Source of the DNA: Adiantum capillus-veneris
Lineage: Eukaryota > Streptophyta > Polypodiopsida > Polypodiales > Pteridaceae
Reading direction: 5' to 3'
DNA: 64,000 bases
NCBI GenBank assembly: GCA_014529385.2
Contig: CM043971.1
Location: 60,652,709 to 60,716,708, forward strand
The notes below the pieces were generated by a model. It ran no database searches. It saw only the letters and a program-made list of their open reading frames with translations, and was not told the origin of the DNA. Below are positions 11,185 to 22,406 of this stretch, one piece after another (the first letter of the stretch is position 1; the number at the start of each line of letters is the position of its first letter). The position numbers and the translations under genes are program-made.

Positions 11185-11922
11185 GTGTACACATCTCTTC
11201 AAGAGAAAAAGCTACTTCTCAAGCAAGCTAAACTTCCCTCTTTCAAAGGGGAAGGAGCCCTAGTTGAGTGCGATGCAGAAGTGTGGCTCGAAGAGATGGA
11301 GGATTATTTTGCTACTGGTGGTACTACTCCCAATAACCAAGCAATGTTGGCTATGTTTCGTCTCACGGGGGATGCCAAGCTTTGGTGGAAACAACACTGC
11401 AAAGATAATCAAGTAGCTCAAAACACTCAAACTTGGGAAGACATTAAGTACGCTGTCAAAGGACGTTATCTTCCACCTGCACACGAATCCCTTAAGATGA
11501 ATGAATTCTTCAACTTACGTCAGTTTCATCTTACAGTGGAAGAATACTACTCCAAATTTGTAACTCTTAGGCACTATGCTCCGCCAATGACCGCAGATCA
11601 ACAAGTAGCCCATGTCTGCCAAGGGCTAAATGCTCCTTTAAATACTCGTCTAGAAGCCATAAGGCCTATAAATTTGCAAGATTCTCTTTTAAGAGCTAAA
11701 CCCTTAGCTAAAGAGATTTCAAACTCTCAAAGGGTGCGAAATGGAAATATAAGGAATGCTGGAAGGAGAGGACGGTCTATGATGTGGAACCAAAGGCAAG
11801 TTCACCCAGTTCTCCAAACTCATCCAATAGTTGCAGCTTCAGCAAATGGAGCTCAAAATGCAGATCTTAGATGCTATGAATGCAACAAGCTAGGACATTT
11901 CAGGAATGTATGTCCTAGGTGA
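11185..11922 (+). CDS. Element A gag (fossil)
   Basis: About 245 codons. Retrotransposon gag domain at residues about 25-180: AEVWLEEMEDYFATGG, then KLWWKQHCKD, then VEEYYSKFVTLRHYAPPM. A zinc knuckle of the C-x2-C-x4-H-x4-C type (CYECNKLGHFRNVC) sits near residues 229-242. Gag would form the particle that packages element RNA. The 5' limit at 11185 is not an ATG, so the true start may lie upstream. A near relative is the gag of element C at 59646-59960. Confidence 0.85.
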   Translation: MYTSLQEKKLLLKQAKLPSFKGEGALVECDAEVWLEEMEDYFATGGTTPNNQAMLAMFRLTGDAKLWWKQHCKDNQVAQNTQTWEDIKYAVKGRYLPPAHESLKMNEFFNLRQFHLTVEEYYSKFVTLRHYAPPMTADQQVAHVCQGLNAPLNTRLEAIRPINLQDSLLRAKPLAKEISNSQRVRNGNIRNAGRRGRSMMWNQRQVHPVLQTHPIVAASANGAQNADLRCYECNKLGHFRNVCPR

Positions 11923-12015
11923 GTCTCCGCAACAAATACACCTAATCGAGCTAGAGGATGAGGCCAAATAATAAATCGTGGAGGAAGAAATGGAGGAGGA
12001 GATCGAGGGCGCGGA

Positions 12016-12540
12016 ATGGCTGCCAGAGTCAATGCTATCATAGGAGAACCAACATTGGGAGAAGAACAAGAGGAAAGAGCAACTCTACATGCTGCAATTG
12101 ATAACCCAAGAGCAAGACAACAATATGCTGTCATTCAAACACCAGCAAATCACCAAGGTGAAAAAATTGAGCTTCTTATTGATTGTGGTAGTACTCATTA
12201 TTTCTTTTCACCTAAATGTTTAAGGAGGTTAGGACTTAATCAGCACCCTGCAAGAAAGATGAGAGTCGAATTAGCCAATGGAAAGGAGGTGTTATCTCAG
12301 TACACTATGGGAAAAATAGATTTCAAGTTGGGAGAATACTCTACTTCTGCTACTTTTCGAACCTTACCCATAGGAATCTATGACGGAATTCTTGGAATGG
12401 ATTGGTTAGCCAGTCATAATGCCAATATACATTGTGCCCATGAAGTGTTACTTTTGTGGACAACCAAGGTCAAGAAGTCACTATTCAAGGCCAGAATGGA
12501 CGACCAAAAGCTTACTTGGTCAAAGCTAATCGTCTTTTGA
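12016..12540 (+). CDS. Element A protease region (fossil)
   Basis: About 174 codons. The retropepsin core is visible at LLIDCGSTHYFF, then a hydrophobic stretch and GILGMDWLASHNANIHC, the conserved C-terminal block of gypsy proteases. The enzyme would cut the gag-pol polyprotein. It follows gag directly. The homologous region of element C is split by element E. Confidence 0.8.
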   Translation: MAARVNAIIGEPTLGEEQEERATLHAAIDNPRARQQYAVIQTPANHQGEKIELLIDCGSTHYFFSPKCLRRLGLNQHPARKMRVELANGKEVLSQYTMGKIDFKLGEYSTSATFRTLPIGIYDGILGMDWLASHNANIHCAHEVLLLWTTKVKKSLFKARMDDQKLTWSKLIVF

Positions 12541-12599
12541 AAGGGTTACGCAAGGGTCAACAAATTTTTGTAGTCAAGCTAAACAAAGTAGAAAAATAT

Positions 12600-13583
12600 T
12601 CTTCCAACCCTGAACCAATGTGGCTAGAAGAATTTTCGGATGTTTTCCCCGCTGAACTTTTTGAACTACCACCACCTAGGGAGGTAGACCATGAAATCAA
12701 AATTTTTCCAGGTAGTGAACCAGTCTCAAGAGCGCCATACAAGATGTCACTTCCAGAGGCTATAGAACTCAAGGAGCAGCTCAAGCAGTTGATTGAGCAA
12801 GGGTTTATCTGACCTAGTACATCTCCATGGGGTGCACATGTTTTCTTCCAAAAGAAAAAGAATGGCTCTGTTCGACTTTGCATAGATTATAGGTGATTAA
12901 ATCAGGTTACCATCAAGAATAAATATCCAATTCCTTGTATTGATGAAATGTTGGACAGATTACATGGAGCCAAAATATTCACAAAGATCGATCTTCGATC
13001 TGGCTATCATCAAATTCGAATCTAGGAGACTGATATCTCCAAAACAGCTTTCAACACTCGTTATGGTCATTACGAATTTACAGTGATGGCTTTCGGACTT
13101 ACAAATGCTCCTGCAACTTTCAATCCTCTGATGCACGATATCTTTAGAGAATTCTTGGACGATTTTTTCCAAGTATTCTTTGACGATATCTTAATTTATT
13201 CCAAATCAGAAGAAGAGCATGAAGGACATGTTAGGAAATTGTTAGAGCTTTTACGCCAAAATAAGCTGTATGCAAAGAAAAGCAAATGTACCTTCTTTAC
13301 CCCTAAGGTCTGTTACTTAGGGTTTATCATTTCACCTGAAGGAGTCTCTATTGACCCTGACAAAGTCAAAGATATTGTGGAATGGCCTCAACCCACTTCA
13401 CAAACCGAAGTCAGAGGGTTCTTAGGTATCACAGGGTTGTACAGGATCTTTGTAAAGGACTATGCTCTTAAAGCTGCACCACTAACTGACTTGCTAAAGA
13501 AAGGAGCTACATACTTTGGGAAGAAAAACATGAATCTTGCTTCAAACAGCTTAAGGATTATCTTGCTTCAGAACCTCTCTTAA
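12600..13583 (+). pseudogene. Element A reverse transcriptase region (fossil)
   Basis: The N-terminal part includes WLEEFSDVFPAEL and [20 protein letters not shown], the usual lead-in to gypsy RT. The catalytic part has MAFGLTNAPATF and VFFDDILIYSK, the FFDD form of the YxDD box. Later blocks (YLGFIISPEGVSIDP and VRGFLGITGLYR) are present. The region is broken and open in separate segments. RT copies element RNA into DNA in the particle. Confidence 0.88.
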
Positions 13584-13612
13584 AACTTCCAGACTTCACC
13601 CAAGAATTCGAG

Positions 13613-14707
13613 GTGATCACAGATGCTAGTAACCTTGCATTAGGAGGAGTCCTTAGTCAAGAAGGAAGGCCTATAGCTTATACTTCTCGGAAGATTAGGA
13701 TTCATGAAGTGAATTATGCTACACATGATTTAGAATTGCTAGCAGTTATTCATGCTCTCAAGCTATGGAGACATTATCTATTGGGACGCAAATTCCAATT
13801 GGTAACAGATCACAAGAGCCTTAAGTGGATTTTTACCCAACCTAACCTTAACATGAGACAGAGGAGATGGATAGAGCTTATGCACGAATATGATTTTGAT
13901 ATTAAATTTAGACGAGGTAAGGATAATGTTGTGGCAGATGCCCTAAGCCGTAAAGCTTTTCTGGGGGCAATTTCCATGGCTAACAACCCTATTCTAGACA
14001 AGGTCTCGGATGCTGTCGTCGGAGATGAAGACTACCAGATGCTTGGTAGTATCCTACGTAAAGAGAGGGTATCATCAAATCAGCCTAAACCTCTACATTA
14101 TTCCTTAGAAGATGGGAAAATTTACTATAGGAATCGACTATGCATACCTAAGGATTCTACCCTAAGGAATGCTATCCTATATGAAGCACATGATGGCCCA
14201 ACTTCAGGACATCCAGGTTATGCCAAAACCATCAATGCAATTCGCAAAAGTTACTATTGGCAAGGTATGAAGGGTGATGTCCTTCGCTATGTCAAGCAGT
14301 GTTTGTCTTGTCAAAGGATTAAGGCAGAGAGACTAAAGATGCTAGGTAAATTACATCCTTTAGATATTCCCCAAATGAAATGGGAATGTATTAGCATGGA
14401 ATTTATCACCGGGTTTCCTTCTGTCCAAGCTGGCTATGATTCAATCATGGTCATAGTCGACTTGCTTACTAAAGTGGCTCACTTAATCCTAGTCAAGAGA
14501 ACCTTTACAGCTTCAGATATTGTTCATTTTTTTGTGAAGGAGGTTTTTAGAATTCATGGTTTACCCAAGAGGATTGTCAGTGACAGTGATGCCAAGTTTA
14601 CTTCAAAGTTTTGGTATCATTGTTTCAAGCTATTGGAACCCAGTTATGTTTTAGTACTTCTTATCATCCTCAAACTGATGGCCAAACTGAAAGAGTTAAT
14701 CAAGTAA
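13613..14707 (+). CDS. Element A RNase H and integrase N-terminal part (fossil)
   Basis: About 364 codons. RNase H spans roughly residues 1-120, with ITDASNLALGGVLSQ, LELLAVIHALKLWRHYL and VTDHKSLKW. The integrase zinc-binding domain follows (GHPGYAKT, YYWQGM, CLSCQRIKAE), then the start of the catalytic core. RNase H removes RNA from the hybrid, and integrase joins the cDNA to the chromosome. The rest of the integrase core lies in the next open segment. Confidence 0.88.
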   Translation: MITDASNLALGGVLSQEGRPIAYTSRKIRIHEVNYATHDLELLAVIHALKLWRHYLLGRKFQLVTDHKSLKWIFTQPNLNMRQRRWIELMHEYDFDIKFRRGKDNVVADALSRKAFLGAISMANNPILDKVSDAVVGDEDYQMLGSILRKERVSSNQPKPLHYSLEDGKIYYRNRLCIPKDSTLRNAILYEAHDGPTSGHPGYAKTINAIRKSYYWQGMKGDVLRYVKQCLSCQRIKAERLKMLGKLHPLDIPQMKWECISMEFITGFPSVQAGYDSIMVIVDLLTKVAHLILVKRTFTASDIVHFFVKEVFRIHGLPKRIVSDSDAKFTSKFWYHCFKLLEPSYVLVLLIILKLMAKLKELIK

Positions 14708-14964
14708 TTGAAGACATCCTCAGAGCCCACTGCAATAGAGAACCTTGCAAGTGGATTCAATACCTACCCTTGGTAGAGTATGCATACAATTCCTCTACTC
14801 ATAGAAGTATTGGAATGACACCTTTTAATGCTCTTTATGGTCAAGAATGTTTATCACCTCTTAACTTTTCTGACCCCACTATAAGGGTGGAAGCCTCAAA
14901 GAAAATTCTTGAAGAAATGGAAGCTCAAACCAAAGCTATTCAAAGGGATATTCAAGCGGCTTAA
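14611..14964 (+). CDS. Element A integrase core, distal part (fossil)
   Basis: The segment FSTSYHPQTDGQTERVNQ holds the third catalytic position of the DDE core, followed by WIQYLPLVEYAYNSSTHRS and MTPFNALYG, standard gypsy integrase blocks. It is part of one broken pol. Confidence 0.88.
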   Translation: MVSLFQAIGTQLCFSTSYHPQTDGQTERVNQVIEDILRAHCNREPCKWIQYLPLVEYAYNSSTHRSIGMTPFNALYGQECLSPLNFSDPTIRVEASKKILEEMEAQTKAIQRDIQAA

Positions 14965-15171
14965 GATCGACAAAAGAAGTACGCCGACTTAAAAAGATCT
15001 GATCGGATTTTCAAAGAAGGTGACAAAGTTTTCTTACGAGTAAAACCCAAAAAGAGCAATCTATCTCTCGGAAGGTATAAGAAGCGTAGCTACCGATATT
15101 GTGGACCTTACGAAATAATCAAGGTTGTAAGTGATCAAGCTTAAAGACTAAAACTCCCTTCTCATCTCAAA

Positions 15172-15435
15172 GTGCATGATGTATTTCATGTAAGTCTGTT
15201 AAAACCTTGTGTATATAACCCTGACCATGTCCTTGATGATGAGCAAATCATTTTACCTGCTCAAGATGTTCTACAACTCCAACCTGATACTATCCTAGAA
15301 ACTCGGGAGAGAAAGCTTAGGAATAGATCCATCAAAGAACATCTTATCTTATGGAAGGATTTCCCTCTAGAAGATGCTACTTGGGAAGATGAGACATCCC
15401 TTCTTAATGATTACCCTTCACTGTTCTTGAGATGA
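15172..15435 (+). CDS. Element A integrase C-terminus with chromodomain (fossil)
   Basis: About 87 codons. It opens with HDVFHVSLLKPC, a hallmark of the integrase C-terminal region, and ends with a chromodomain-like block (ETRERKLRNRSIKEHLILWK, then EDATWEDE). Chromodomains in this position define chromoviruses and are thought to steer integration towards marked chromatin. A polypurine tract (ttggggagat) follows and adjoins the 3' LTR. Confidence 0.85.
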   Translation: MHDVFHVSLLKPCVYNPDHVLDDEQIILPAQDVLQLQPDTILETRERKLRNRSIKEHLILWKDFPLEDATWEDETSLLNDYPSLFLR

Positions 15436-15464
15436 GGGCATCTCAAATTCCAAGTTGGGGAGAT

Positions 15465-18400
15465 TGTAAGGTCTCTACTTTCAAATTTCACACAAGTTCT
15501 ATTACGCATTTGAATGTTTTAACCATCACTCATTATTTAAGATATTCGAGTTCATATTATGAATCGTAGGTTGAGAAAACCTAGAATTTAAAATTTATGC
15601 TACAAAATTCTGACATGTTTAGCTATATGAATCAATAACTAACTTATTGCAAGACTTATTTACTGATTGTAGAATTTTCTTTTACTATTGTAAAGTTAAT
15701 ATAAGACTGTAAAGTTTAACATAAAAATGTAAAGTAAATTATCATTAAGAAAATAAATAAAATAATTATAAAGACAAAAGAATACACAGGGATGACAAAT
15801 GAAGGCACATGGACTCACCTGGACTCACATAGGAGGGGACAAAGTGGGACACACTGTCACATGAAAAGGAGAGGCTAGTCTTGACTAATCTTAATGAGGG
15901 GGGCATGTGTGGCCTTATCTTTTGATGATAATTACAAAGTGGTGAAGCCGATGGGTACCACAAGGGTATCAAAAAATGCGGGTATGATTTTTTTGGGAAT
16001 TTTTTTTTTAGAAAAACATAATAATAATTTTTTTTAAAAATATGAATAAGTTTTTGAAAAAAAAAGTTGAATGTTTTCTTTTCTGCTATAAATAGAGTAT
16101 CCATGCTCACACTTTAGACATAGAGATTGCCTCTATAGTACTCACGAAGTGCTGCCACTTCTCTTAGAGAGAAGGCGTCCACAAACCACTAAGAGAGCAA
16201 AAACTCTACTCGACTAATAAGGTGCATATTAATTAAGCATTCAATTAACTTTAAGAATGATGTATGTGTGCTATCTCTTACTCTAATCTCTCTAATAGAT
16301 TAGTAGATTCAATTAGCTAAGTGTGTGTGTGTTTATCTCTTACTCTAATCTCTCTAATAGATTAGTAAGAATCAATTAGCTATGTGTGTGTGTGCTATCT
16401 CTTACTCTAATCTCTCTAATAGATTAATAAGATTCAATTAGCTATGTGTGTGTGTTTATCTCTTAATCTAATCTCTCTACTAGATTAGTAAGATTCAATT
16501 AGTTTTAAGAAGGATATGTGTGTATGTGTGCTATCTCTTACTCTAATCTCTCTAATAGATTGGTGAGATTCAATTAGCTTTAGAAAAGGATGTGTGTGTG
16601 TTCTCTTTTACTCTAATCTTTCTAATGGATTAGTAAGATTCAATTAACTTTAGAAAATATGTGTGTGTATGTTTTCTCTTAGAAAAGGATGTGTGTCTGT
16701 TCTCTTATACTCTAATTTCCTAATGGATTAGTAAGATTCAATTAACTTTAGAAAAGATATGTGTGTATGTTTTCTCTTAGAAAAGGAGGTGTGTGTGTTC
16801 TCTTTTACTCTAATCTTCTAATGGATTAGTAAGATTCAATTAACTTTAGAAAAGATGTGTGTATATGTTTTCTCTTACTCTAATCTCTCTAAATATACCT
16901 ACTCTCTCTAGTTAGTACATCTTCACTATCAACCTATGCATAGTTAATTGAAAGTTAATACATAAGAGAACTCATCATATTCTTATTATACATGATGAAG
17001 TTCTCATTCACCAATTTTATTGTCAATTAGATTAAGTAGAATTTTGAATAATACTAAAAATTGATTTAGTTGAAGTATAGAAATTGAAGTTAGAATTGGA
17101 TTAGAAATGTGAAGCATAAAAGTAATGTACTCCAAAACTTTCACTCATAGTTTACACATTTAATTTCTGATTAATTACGATTAGCAAATATTTGATGTAT
17201 AGAAATTAGATGTAAAACAACAACAATAAGTGTGAATTCGAGTTGCCGAGGGTTCAAATTACAGACCCTCTTTGAAAACAAGAGATTACTAGGGAAATTG
17301 ACCAATTTAAAGTGCTAAGTATATAACAGAAGTGTAGTACAAAAAAATAAGCATGCTCGAACCCAAGGCGCTGATGATCATGAAGCTGGTACAAGTAACG
17401 GTGGAACCCCTGCGGTACATGCTATGTCTCCACCAATTGGACCAATCGGAGCTATGGTACAGGATAGTATTGCAGTTTCAAGTTATGAATCATTGCATAT
17501 GCGAAACCATAGGAATATATTATTTACCTTATGAAAAGAAAACACGGACCGAAAACACGGGGCTTAACCCCAAGAAACGCGTCATATGTTTGACAAGTAG
17601 GAAAGATTGTCTAGTTAAACTGGTTGCTATAGGAAAGAATGTTTGTCCAAAACCTACGGTATGCTTTCTGTCAAGTCTCTCTTCTTATTAGCGCTGTTAT
17701 TATGTGGCAGTTGCCGAGGCGTGAGATGACGCCCAAGATGTCACCGCTGATGCTGTGGTGGGAGTACACCCAGATTAGCCAAGCCGGATACTGCAGTTTT
17801 GATTTGCCGTGGAGTGAGGATGACGCCTAGATTGGCACCGTTGGTGCTGTGGCGGGAGTACGTCCAGATTAGCACAACGAGTACTTGTCGAGCGGTATGG
17901 GATGCTCATGAGGATAAGGGTTTTTATAAATAATGTATATACGGATTGGACATAATAGTGCCAGTAGAGATTCTTGAGTGAACCTAATCCAAGGGTAGTT
18001 GGTTTAAAATTGGATGACTTCTTGTTTGACTATTGTTTGTAATACTGTTTGAAGGGCTGTTTTAACGAACGAGTATCATAAATAAAGTAAAGGAACATGT
18101 ATGTTTAAACAGTGTGGTAGTAATTAGATAACAAAAAAAGGGTGAGTGTGGTGTGGAAAGTGGGAGAATGATACCCCGATGGTATCATTCTATGGACGGG
18201 TGGACCCGATGAGTCGGGTAACTTTCCAACTCTAGAAATTGTTTTTTTTAAGTCATAAATCTTAAAAGAGACAAACCTTGGCGGCTATGCTTTTGAAACA
18301 TTGGGAAAAAAGCGCACAAGTTGGTCACTCTAAGATTTATACTTTTAGGTATAATTGACTATAGATAGTTTTTAGGTAGGGTTATGGTGGTCACACTCTG

Positions 18401-18548
18401 CCATAGCGAGATAGGACCAATCCTTCACTAACAGTTCATGCCCGTGGCTATGTAGTAGCTAAGGCAATGTCCGTTGGTTTTTCTTTTTCAGGATTGGAGA
18501 CCTATCAAAGGTACTACGCTCCTGTCAAAAAGGGGCGGGGACCTCACA
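15465..18548 (+). repeat. Element A 3' LTR
   Basis: Length 3084 bp, the same family as 7344-10367, with TATA box at 16087-16094 and the 62-bp array at about 16250-16900. It ends gacctcaca, then the duplication atttt and the resumed LTR of element B. Confidence 0.95.
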
Positions 18549-19484
18549 ATTTTGTTGGTTTTCCCTGCTTCTAGAGGTTTACAATAAAAGAAAGAGTGAG
18601 AACAACCTCTTGGAAAAATTCAAAAAATGACTTGATGGGAATTTTTCCTTGACAAGTTCACAGGAGGTGAAAGGTAGAACCTAGCGATAAAGAAAAGGGA
18701 AAATATATAAATGTGAAAAGAGAAGATATGATGTGTTTGTGGAGCCATGCACCCATGATTCAAGGGTCATGAGTGGCTCATATCATCATGGCTTTGGAGC
18801 CATATGATGATTCAAACAGATGGGACCCACGTGGAAGACTTGGTGAAGGAAGGAAACAGACACATGAGTTTGCTGGATTTTTTAAAAATACGTCCACTCC
18901 GATCCAAGAAACATTTTCTTCATCAAAGTTGTAGCTTATGAGTTGGAGATTCCGACCATATTTGTTTTATAAATTTTGCAGCTACGGTCTAGGAGATATG
19001 GAAAAAATAGTGGACGCCAGTTTTTTCAACTGTGGTGGAGACAACCCCCTCTACCTTTACACACACACCCTTCCTTTTCCACATTGAGTCCTTCTCTAAA
19101 AATCAGCCATTAGTCTCCTCACCCTCCCCTCCTTCCTCCTCTCCCTCAAGCTCATAAAACCATCACAAATTTCTCTTCTAATCACCTCTCAAATCATGCT
19201 TAATCTTGTTGTAATTTATAAGTTTTCATTCAACCCCTTTCTATTATTACTAGATATGCATTGATTTTATGTAGATTCTTTACATTTTAAAATAAGGAAG
19301 CTCTTGGACTCAAGCTATGTAAGAAGGAGTGAACACAACACAAGTGATGATGGAGCCAATTAGTTGCAAATTGGGCAACAAATCACTTGGAAGGAGCTTC
19401 TTCATTGGTGGAATGTCCCTAATGAAGCTTCATTTGTACAAATTGCACTTGGATCTTAACCTCACTCCTAATCACTCTCTTGCC

Positions 19485-19493
19485 TATATAAAG
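19485..19493 (+). promoter_or_regulatory. TATA box in element B 5' LTR
   Basis: tatataaag, followed by a C-rich run. The same motif occurs in the 3' LTR near 27563. Confidence 0.6.
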
Positions 19494-19813
19494 AGGCCCC
19501 CCCCTTCGTAATTTCAAGTCTCCCTGAGCCTCATTGAGTCTTTGTATCACTCATCATGAGCCCATAAAGCTCATTCATTCACTCTATTCTTTGCACATTC
19601 TAGAGTGCAAATTGTTTTATGCTAGTAATCTCCCCTCCTCTTACTTATGTTGATTAAGAGAGATCTTTTATGTGTGTGTGTGAGAGTGTTTGATGTGATT
19701 TTGGCTAAATCTTGAGTTGTTGTTTAGTAATCTACATGCTATTTGTGTTGGGAGTGCTTGAAGTTATCCATTCCTTGTACACACATTGAGGTTAATGCTT
19801 CATTCATAGTGAT

Positions 19814-19815
<2 letters not shown>

Positions 19816-19903
<88 letters not shown>
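19816..19903. repeat. (CT)n microsatellite in B 5' LTR
   Basis: About 44 CT units. The partner in the 3' LTR (27898-27971) has about 37, so the tract has changed length since insertion. Confidence 0.97.
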
Positions 19904-19907
<4 letters not shown>

Positions 19908-20025
19908 GTAGTGGTCCTAGTCCACGCTTCCAAGACTATGTGGTGCCCTCATCTCATTTCCCTTGTGGCGCAATGGAGTTTGTTTGGTGTAGAGGCCGCC
20001 ATTCCAAATTTCCTTCATCATAAAT

Positions 20026-20039
20026 TGGTGCCCCCACGG
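20026..20039 (+). other. Probable primer-binding site of element B
   Basis: tggtgcccccacgg starts a few bases after the LTR end and begins with the TGG expected of a tRNA 3' end complement. I cannot assign the tRNA with certainty. Confidence 0.5.
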
Positions 20040-20070
20040 AGGAGTTCTCAAGCAGTGCTCTACCAATCCG

Positions 20071-20574
20071 ATGAAGAAAGGTCCATCAAATTCTCCAAGA
20101 CTTCCACTATGGTCTTCCCAAGAATCTCGAGAGAAGAAGCGTCTTTATCGACAAATGGCATGTATGCGGGTAAAGAGAGTTAACTACATACACCCTTCTT
20201 TGCTTCAAGGAAAATCTTGTAGTCATCAAGTCCCTAGGTCAAAGCATTGTGTTGAGTGCTTCGTGGCTAGTGTGAAGACACTTTCTTTGACGCCTCGACT
20301 TCAGGTGGTGAAAGAACTCTCAAACTTGGGTATTAACAAGGTTTTGGAGGGGGAGCTACACATCAATAGTGTGCGGTATTGGCAAGAGGCTACATATGGT
20401 GATGCACTCCAACTACTACTAGCAAGAAGGCTCAAGGTGGTTGAGAAGATAGCCATTGAACCCTATGAACTCTACAAAGCTGAAGATGGTCACACCAAAG
20501 CTAGGCTAATCACTGGTGAGCAAATTCTTCGCATCTCTCAAATGATGGGATCCAAGAGAGCTGAAATTCAATGA
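20071..20574 (+). CDS. Element B pre-gag frame 1, unknown (fossil)
   Basis: About 167 codons between the primer site and gag, with no domain I can name. Some Tat elements, such as Ogre, carry an extra frame upstream of gag, so position alone fits. Visible blocks are VRYWQEATYGDALQLLLARR and VVEKIAIEPYELYKAEDG. Two shorter related frames follow it. Confidence 0.5.
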   Translation: MKKGPSNSPRLPLWSSQESREKKRLYRQMACMRVKRVNYIHPSLLQGKSCSHQVPRSKHCVECFVASVKTLSLTPRLQVVKELSNLGINKVLEGELHINSVRYWQEATYGDALQLLLARRLKVVEKIAIEPYELYKAEDGHTKARLITGEQILRISQMMGSKRAEIQ

Positions 20575-20607
20575 AGTGCTTCATGGAAGTTTGTAGTTAA
20601 TGCACAA

Positions 20608-21039
20608 ATGAATAATCCCATTTTCTACAACTTTCAATCAGTTCAGAATATTAGGATGAATGTGCGCATTGATAGAAAGATTTTTTTCCAACAAAGATTG
20701 GTCTTCTATTTTGGAGCTGAGAGGTTGAGAGAGATATTGTTGTCCCCTGACCCTATAATATTTCCTATTTTGGAGTATAATGTATCTTTTGATGTTCACA
20801 TGTTCATCTTGCTTTAAGGACACTCCATGAATCATAGGGATTTATATGGACCTATCCAACCTCTTCCTAGACAAACTATGCATATAATAGCTACCACAAA
20901 GCTTAGGTTCCAAAACATCATAAGGAACTTACTAGGCCCTCGTCGTCTAGCTGAGATTAATGCATCTATCAATCCATTTATTCTACCCTTAATAAGATAT
21001 GATTTGGGCCTAGACGTTTTCATCTTTGTGCTGTATTGA
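20608..21039 (+). CDS. Element B pre-gag duplicated module (fossil)
   Basis: Two successive open stretches of about 70 codons (20608-20817 and 20827-21039) look like copies of one another. Shared pattern: G-x2-R-L-x-E-I, then S-x-(D/N)-P-x-I-x-P, then Y-(D/N), then D-V-x2-F-I. They lie just upstream of gag. I know of no matching domain. The module may belong to the extra upstream coding part of Tat elements. Confidence 0.5.
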
Positions 21040-21731
21040 GAGGAAGGCAACCCATCCTATCATGGCTTTTCCTAATTTTTTTGGGCGTAGTGGGGAAAAT
21101 GTTGGGGATTTTTTGGATAACTTGGAGATGGCTTTTCTTGTCTCTGGGAGGGATGACGAAGCATTGAAATTGAGAGCTTTTCCTTGGGTGCTCAAAGAAG
21201 AAGCTAGGGTATGGTTCCATGCTCTAGATCCAACCGAAAGAGCTAAATGGGAGGGATTGAAGGCGGATTTCCTACTAAGAAGAACTATGGAAACTGCTTC
21301 TGGCCCTTCATCAAGTTGACCCTCATGGTTATGCATCCTATGAGGAAGGTTTTCTGAAACTTTGGGGGCAATGGTCAGACTCACTAAACCCTGGTGAGCG
21401 AGCTCCCAATTGCCTCCAAAAGGATCGATTTATCTCAAGTTTGTACCCCTTGCTAAGGGAGAAGGTAAAGAGAAAATTTCCAAATACTTTTGAAGATGCC
21501 TTAAGAATTTCTAGGGAAAAGAATCGAAAGATTCTCTATCAATCCCAAGCTGGCCAGCTAGCTTTGGGAGGCAATATCACAACTATGGAAGCTTCTCACG
21601 TACCTCCAAATGTGCCTAATGCACCAGACCTCAATAGAGGTCAACAAGAAGATATGATCCAACAAATAAACAATCTTGTTTATTTGTTGATCTCAATAGA
21701 GGTCAATAAGAAGATATGCTCCAACAAATAA
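21026..21731 (+). pseudogene. Element B gag region (fossil)
   Basis: The first segment has GDFLDNLEMAFLVSGRDDEA, then RAFPWVLKEEARVWFHAL, which matches the retrotransposon gag domain of Tat/Athila elements. The second segment (21441-21731) reads KFPNTFEDALRISREKNRK. A zinc-knuckle-like stretch (CYNCWGKWPRHV) lies near 21850 in a broken context. It is open in separate segments. Confidence 0.75.
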
Positions 21732-22406
21732 ACAATCTCACAATCCAGCTAGAGGGTTTGAGAGTAAATCTTGTGCAGGGTGCAAGAAGGCCTATTGAGG
21801 GGAATGGTGGGAATCGGCCACCAATGCGACGTCAAGCAAGGGAAATGTTTTGTTACAATTGTTGGGGAAAATGGCCACGTCATGTATAATTGCCCTCATC
21901 CCAGATGATATGACTACCCTATCGGAGGTCCTTGAGAACAAGTAAGTCCTCCGCGTGCTAGATCTCAAGCACAAGAGCAACGGCAACCTCAAATTTTGCA
22001 GCCACCTCGTGCTCAAGCTCAAGCCCCTGCTACTCAACTAAATGTGAGCATCATAAGGATGGAGGAGGTCCTCGAGGGCAGAAGAAACTAGGAAGAAATA
22101 GCTAAAGGGAAGATGAAGATAGATGAAGTGGCTACAATGCCTATCAAGCGTGTGCGTGTCCAAGATGAAGTAAGTAAAGAAACAAGCAAGGATGCAAGCA
22201 ATGAAGCAAGTAAATCTCGGGAAACTAAAGATGAAGCCAAGAAGAGAAAGACCCGTATTAGGTCTCAAATTGACATCTCTGATTTCCGTATGGGATCTCG
22301 GACACAACCTTATGACTTGACAGCTGATGTGAGTTCTCAAGGACCAAAGATTACTTGGCCACAACTACTTCATATCTCCCCAAAGCTGCGATGACAGTGG
22401 TCAAAA

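Larger units (their letters stand above)
7344..18548 (+). mobile_element. Gypsy element A, chromovirus with 3-kb LTRs
   Basis: Two LTRs (7344-10367 and 15465-18548) begin tgtaaggtc and end in cctaaca/cctcaca. An exact 5-bp duplication, atttt, flanks the element (7339-7343, 18549-18553). The primer site tggtatcagagc and polypurine tract are present. The internal 5.1 kb encodes an extra upstream frame, gag, protease, RT, RNase H, integrase and a chromodomain-like end, marking a chromovirus. LTRs differ by about 3% by eye over the first 500 bp. It is broken, with the coding region open in about seven segments. It inserted in the 5' LTR of B. Confidence 0.95.
18549..20020 (+). repeat. Element B 5' LTR, main part
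   Basis: Resumes the B LTR after element A and runs to ...ttccttcatca. It matches 26592-28089. A TATA box (tatataaag) lies at about 19485-19493, and an 88-bp CT run follows at 19816-19903, so a transcript would carry the CT tract near its 5' end. Confidence 0.93.

Noticed and set aside
19739-20183. Ser-Leu repeat protein across the end of B's LTR
   Set aside because: Also a reading of the CT microsatellite that runs by chance into the pre-gag region.
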